Shown here in pieces: positions 4,867 to 7,158 of a stretch of DNA of 7,158 nucleotides; within the stretch, counting starts at the first letter, position 1, and the number at the start of each line of letters is the position of its first letter. Position numbers and translations under genes: made by a program. The DNA lies in assembly GCF_040222615.1 (NCBI RefSeq), contig NZ_JAVKCQ010000153.1, positions 1 to 7,158 of the forward strand. The letters are read 5' to 3'. This DNA comes from Haliea sp040222615 (GTDB lineage: Bacteria > Pseudomonadota > Gammaproteobacteria > Pseudomonadales > Halieaceae). The notes below the pieces were generated by a model. That model was not told the DNA's origin and did not search any database. It saw nothing but the letters and a program-made list of their open reading frames with translations.

Positions 4867-6735
4867 ATGAGCACGACCTGGGATACCCTGATTACCGACG
4901 CACTGGTCTTTGACGGCAGCGGCGACGCGCCACAGGCGGTGGACATCGCCATTCGCGGGGGCAGGATCGCAGCCCGCGGGGCGGGGTTGCCGCGGGCCGA
5001 GGCTGTCCGGGTTATTGACGGATCAGGCCAGTGGCTGATGCCGGGACTGCTGGATATCCACACCCACCTCGACCTGGAAGTGGACCTGGACCCGCGCCTG
5101 CCCGAGGTGGTACGCCATGGCACCACCACGGTGCTGGTGGGCAACTGCAGCCTCGGCACCTGCTTTGGCCAGCAGCTGGAGGGCGAACAGAACCCGATCG
5201 TGGACTGCTTCACCCGGGTGGAAAACATCCCCAAGAAGGTGCTGGGCAAATGCGTGGAAACCATCACCTGGGACAATACCGGTGATTACATGGACCACTT
5301 CGACACGCTGCCGCTGGGGCCCAACATCGGTGCCTTCGTGCCCCACTCCATGTTGCGGGTCGAGGTGATGGGCCTCAAGGACAGCATCAGTCGCGATCCC
5401 ACCGAGGCCGAGTTGCGGGAAATGGAGCGACTACTGGAACAGGCAATGGCCCAGGGCTATCTGGGTTTGAGCACCGACGGGCTGCCCTTCCACTACCTGG
5501 CCAATGCCCCGCACACCGATCAGCGTATCCCGACCCAGTTCGCCAGCTTCGGGGAGCTGAGGCGCCTGCTGGGTGTGGTCCGCCGGCATGACCGGGTCTG
5601 GCAGACCACGCCGATTATTGAGAACAGGGTGAAGGGACTGCTGTATTTCTTCCTCAGCAGCGGCCGCCTGTTCGGCAGCCCGCTGAAGACTTCCGCGCTG
5701 TCGGTGATGAAATTCGTGCTGGCGCCAAAAGCCTCGAACGCCTTTCTCGGTGTGGCGCGCCTGGTCAACAGCGCGCTGCTGAAGGGGCGTATCCACTTCC
5801 AGGCCCTGGGTACCAATTTCCGGATCTGGGCCGATGGCATTGTCAGTCCTATTTTCGAGGAACTGGACTCGACCTGCGAACTCATCGCCCTGGAGTACGA
5901 CGATGTGGAGGGCCGCCGGGCCCTGCTCAACGACCCGGCTTTCATCGAGGCATTTCGCCGCGACTGGTTTCACGGCCGCAGGGGGCGCAACCTGGCAACC
6001 CTGAAGGCGAAACTGGGGCTGCCGGACAAGATTGTGATCCGTGACCTGGAGCTGATGATATTCGACGGTGCGCCCGTCGCCGAGTGGAATGGTGAGTCCA
6101 TGCAGCAGGTCATGGAACGGCTGCAGCGGTTCCAGGGCGGTCAGGCTGGGGCGGCCCGCTCGGAGGAGGAGCGCACGGCGCTGGCCGCGTTCCCCAGGCC
6201 CACCGCCGATGAAGCAGACTTCATGCTGCACCTGCTGCGCGAGTATGACAAATCCTTCCGCTGGTATGTCGATGTCGGCAATACGGACAAGGAGGCAACC
6301 CTGGGCTACCTGTTGCACCCCAACGCGCTGCCCGGCTTCAATGATTCCGGCGCCCACATCACCAACATGGCCTTCTTCGACGCCAATCTGATGTCACTGA
6401 AGCTGGCGCAGGCAGAGGGCCTGGAGACCGTCGCCACGATGGTGCGGCGCATGACCCGGGAGCCCGCCGAATTCTTCGGTCTCGACGTGGGCAGCCTGGA
6501 GATCGGCGCCCAGGCGGATATCACCCTGGTTGACCCGGAGGCGCTCAAGGGCTGGGATAGCAACGAGCATCGCGCCCTGATCCACCGCGACCTGTTTGAT
6601 CACCGGCAGATGGTGAATCGTTCGGACGGTGTGGTGACCCATGTGCTGATTAACGGTGAACCGGTGTGGCAGCAGGGCGACTTTACCGCAGTGCTGGGCA
6701 GCAGGTCCCTGGGGCGGGCTCTGCGCGCGGCCTGA
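4867..6735 (+). CDS. Amidohydrolase related to N-acyl-D-amino-acid deacylases
   Basis: A 622-residue, apparently cytoplasmic protein of the metal-dependent amidohydrolase superfamily. An N-terminal beta-sandwich segment (ITDALVFDGSG, then VDIAIRGGRIAARG) leads into the TIM barrel with LMPGLLDIHTHLD (metal ligands H65 and H67). Other family marks are GTTTVLVGNCSLG with C94, where D-aminoacylases carry a zinc-binding Cys, VPHSMLRVEVMG (158-169), GYLGLSTDGL (197-206), LLHPNALPGFNDSGAH (482-497) with probable catalytic D493, and the closing strand GSLEIGAQADITLVDP (542-557). The two later His ligands of classical D-aminoacylase (H220 and H250 of the Alcaligenes enzyme) are not evident: the corresponding regions read VWQTTPI and SALSVMK. 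This resembles a longer subfamily usually annotated only as amidohydrolase, so cleavage of an N-acyl or other amide bond is likely but the substrate is unknown. There is no signal peptide. The gene stands alone, divergent from the MarR operon. Confidence 0.85.
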   Translation: MSTTWDTLITDALVFDGSGDAPQAVDIAIRGGRIAARGAGLPRAEAVRVIDGSGQWLMPGLLDIHTHLDLEVDLDPRLPEVVRHGTTTVLVGNCSLGTCFGQQLEGEQNPIVDCFTRVENIPKKVLGKCVETITWDNTGDYMDHFDTLPLGPNIGAFVPHSMLRVEVMGLKDSISRDPTEAELREMERLLEQAMAQGYLGLSTDGLPFHYLANAPHTDQRIPTQFASFGELRRLLGVVRRHDRVWQTTPIIENRVKGLLYFFLSSGRLFGSPLKTSALSVMKFVLAPKASNAFLGVARLVNSALLKGRIHFQALGTNFRIWADGIVSPIFEELDSTCELIALEYDDVEGRRALLNDPAFIEAFRRDWFHGRRGRNLATLKAKLGLPDKIVIRDLELMIFDGAPVAEWNGESMQQVMERLQRFQGGQAGAARSEEERTALAAFPRPTADEADFMLHLLREYDKSFRWYVDVGNTDKEATLGYLLHPNALPGFNDSGAHITNMAFFDANLMSLKLAQAEGLETVATMVRRMTREPAEFFGLDVGSLEIGAQADITLVDPEALKGWDSNEHRALIHRDLFDHRQMVNRSDGVVTHVLINGEPVWQQGDFTAVLGSRSLGRALRAA

Positions 6736-6791
6736 CTCAAGTCTGTGCCCAACCTCAGGGATCACCGCCAATCGGTCGGAGTCCGCTGCCT
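6736..6791. other. Short convergent gap without a clear terminator
   Basis: These 56 bases separate the amidohydrolase stop from the stop of the leftward HNH gene. The only hairpin I see is ACCG (6764-6767) with CGGT (6773-6776), too short and without a T-run, so no intrinsic terminator is called for either gene. Confidence 0.5.
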
Positions 6792-7158
6792 TTAAAATTC
6801 TGCTGGCGCCGAGATCTCCGCGGAGTCGCCATTGAGACGAATGTCGAAGCACCCGCGGTGCAACTGCCGGTGATGGAACCGGCACAGGGTCACCAGGTTG
6901 TCCAGCCGCGTTTCCCCACCCTCGGCCCAGTGCCGGATATGATGGGCTTCGACGTACTCCGATTCCTGGCAGCCGGGATACTGGCAGACCCCGTCCCGCT
7001 CGCGCAGGGCGCGGCGGATGCGTTCCGGCACAATCCGTGACTTCCTGCCCACGTTCAGCACCTTGCCGGCATCATCCTCCAGCACCGTCACCAGCGAGGC
7101 ATCGCAACTGATCCGCCGGGCGGTGGCCGGCGACAGCCACGGTTTGTCCTCAAAGTGT
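6792..7158 (-). CDS. HNH endonuclease-domain protein, 13E12/DUF222 type (5' end missing)
   Basis: The C-terminal 121 residues of a leftward gene that enters from the right edge; the frame is open to the last bases, so the true start lies outside. It begins HFEDKPWLSPATARRISCDA and continues with a VLNVGRKSRIVPERIRRALRERD segment, both typical of the region just before the HNH motif in 13E12-repeat/DUF222 proteins. The HNH beta-beta-alpha-metal motif follows (numbering the visible part): CQYPGC (C58, C63), EAHHIRHW with H72-H73, DNLVTLC with N87 and C92, then HH at 95-96 and H100. The two CxxxxC/CxxH pairs probably bind structural zinc, and H72-H73 with N87 and H96 form the nuclease site. All key residues are present, so it looks intact at this end. 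Members of this family are often multicopy and of unknown role; many are linked to mobile DNA, but nothing here shows mobility. A GTG at 7091 is inside the conserved domain and is not the start. Confidence 0.9.
   Translation of the reverse strand, partial: HFEDKPWLSPATARRISCDASLVTVLEDDAGKVLNVGRKSRIVPERIRRALRERDGVCQYPGCQESEYVEAHHIRHWAEGGETRLDNLVTLCRFHHRQLHRGCFDIRLNGDSAEISAPAEF

Noticed and set aside
4644..5276. N-terminal extension of the MarR frame to an ATG at 5276
   Set aside because: The extension runs antisense through the amidohydrolase and across the promoter; the MarR domain has its normal length from GTG 4643, which has a ribosome binding site.
6764..6776. Hairpin between the convergent genes as a bidirectional terminator
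   Set aside because: Only four base pairs around a 5-nt loop and no T-run on either strand.
1..7158. CRISPR array, tRNA, rRNA or insertion sequence
   Set aside because: I saw no regularly spaced direct repeats, no cloverleaf or rRNA-like segments and no transposase in any frame.

Overview
The window is high-GC, densely packed bacterial DNA. It holds four genes in one leftward (minus-strand) cluster, one divergent rightward gene, and the 3' part of a further leftward gene that runs off the right edge. The gene types and codon use (an EmrAB-type pump, a SelO of the YdiU class ending FCGT, a 13E12-type HNH protein, a long D-aminoacylase-like amidohydrolase) suggest a gammaproteobacterium, possibly of the marine OM60/Halieaceae or Alcanivorax/Marinobacter sort. 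That placement is inference from gene content, not a database match.

Layout: 1-107 is a short non-coding end with two 12-bp near-palindromes sharing an 8-bp core, a candidate dispersed repeat. Positions 108-4643 (minus) form a compact operon read marR-like regulator -> HlyD/EmrA-type membrane fusion protein -> DHA2/EmrB-type 14-helix MFS exporter -> selO. The genes are separated by 7 bp, a 4-bp GTGA overlap, and 21 bp. A strong sigma70-type promoter (TTGCAT, 16 bp, TATAAT) lies before the regulator, and alternating CTTAT/ATAAG half-sites cover its -10 and spacer, as expected for an autoregulatory MarR operator. Positions 4644-4866 are the divergent intergenic region. Its half next to the plus-strand gene holds an 11-bp inverted repeat enclosing a smaller hairpin, possibly a structured leader. 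Positions 4867-6735 (plus) encode a 622-residue amidohydrolase related to N-acyl-D-amino-acid deacylases. A 56-bp convergent gap follows, then the C-terminal 121 residues of an HNH endonuclease-domain protein (minus) reach the window edge.

How the genes may work together: the MarR protein probably senses a small molecule and derepresses its own operon, making an inner-membrane pump plus periplasmic adaptor. An outer-membrane TolC-like partner is not encoded here. The terminal gene, selO, encodes a protein AMPylase linked in E. coli to redox stress, so the operon could join efflux of a toxic compound to a redox-protective protein modification. The divergent amidohydrolase shares the regulatory region and could be under the same repressor. 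I see no CRISPR array, tRNA, rRNA, transposase or clear mobile element. The least ordinary parts are the efflux-selO linkage, the structured leader and the paired palindromes; none is a convincing new system on sequence alone.
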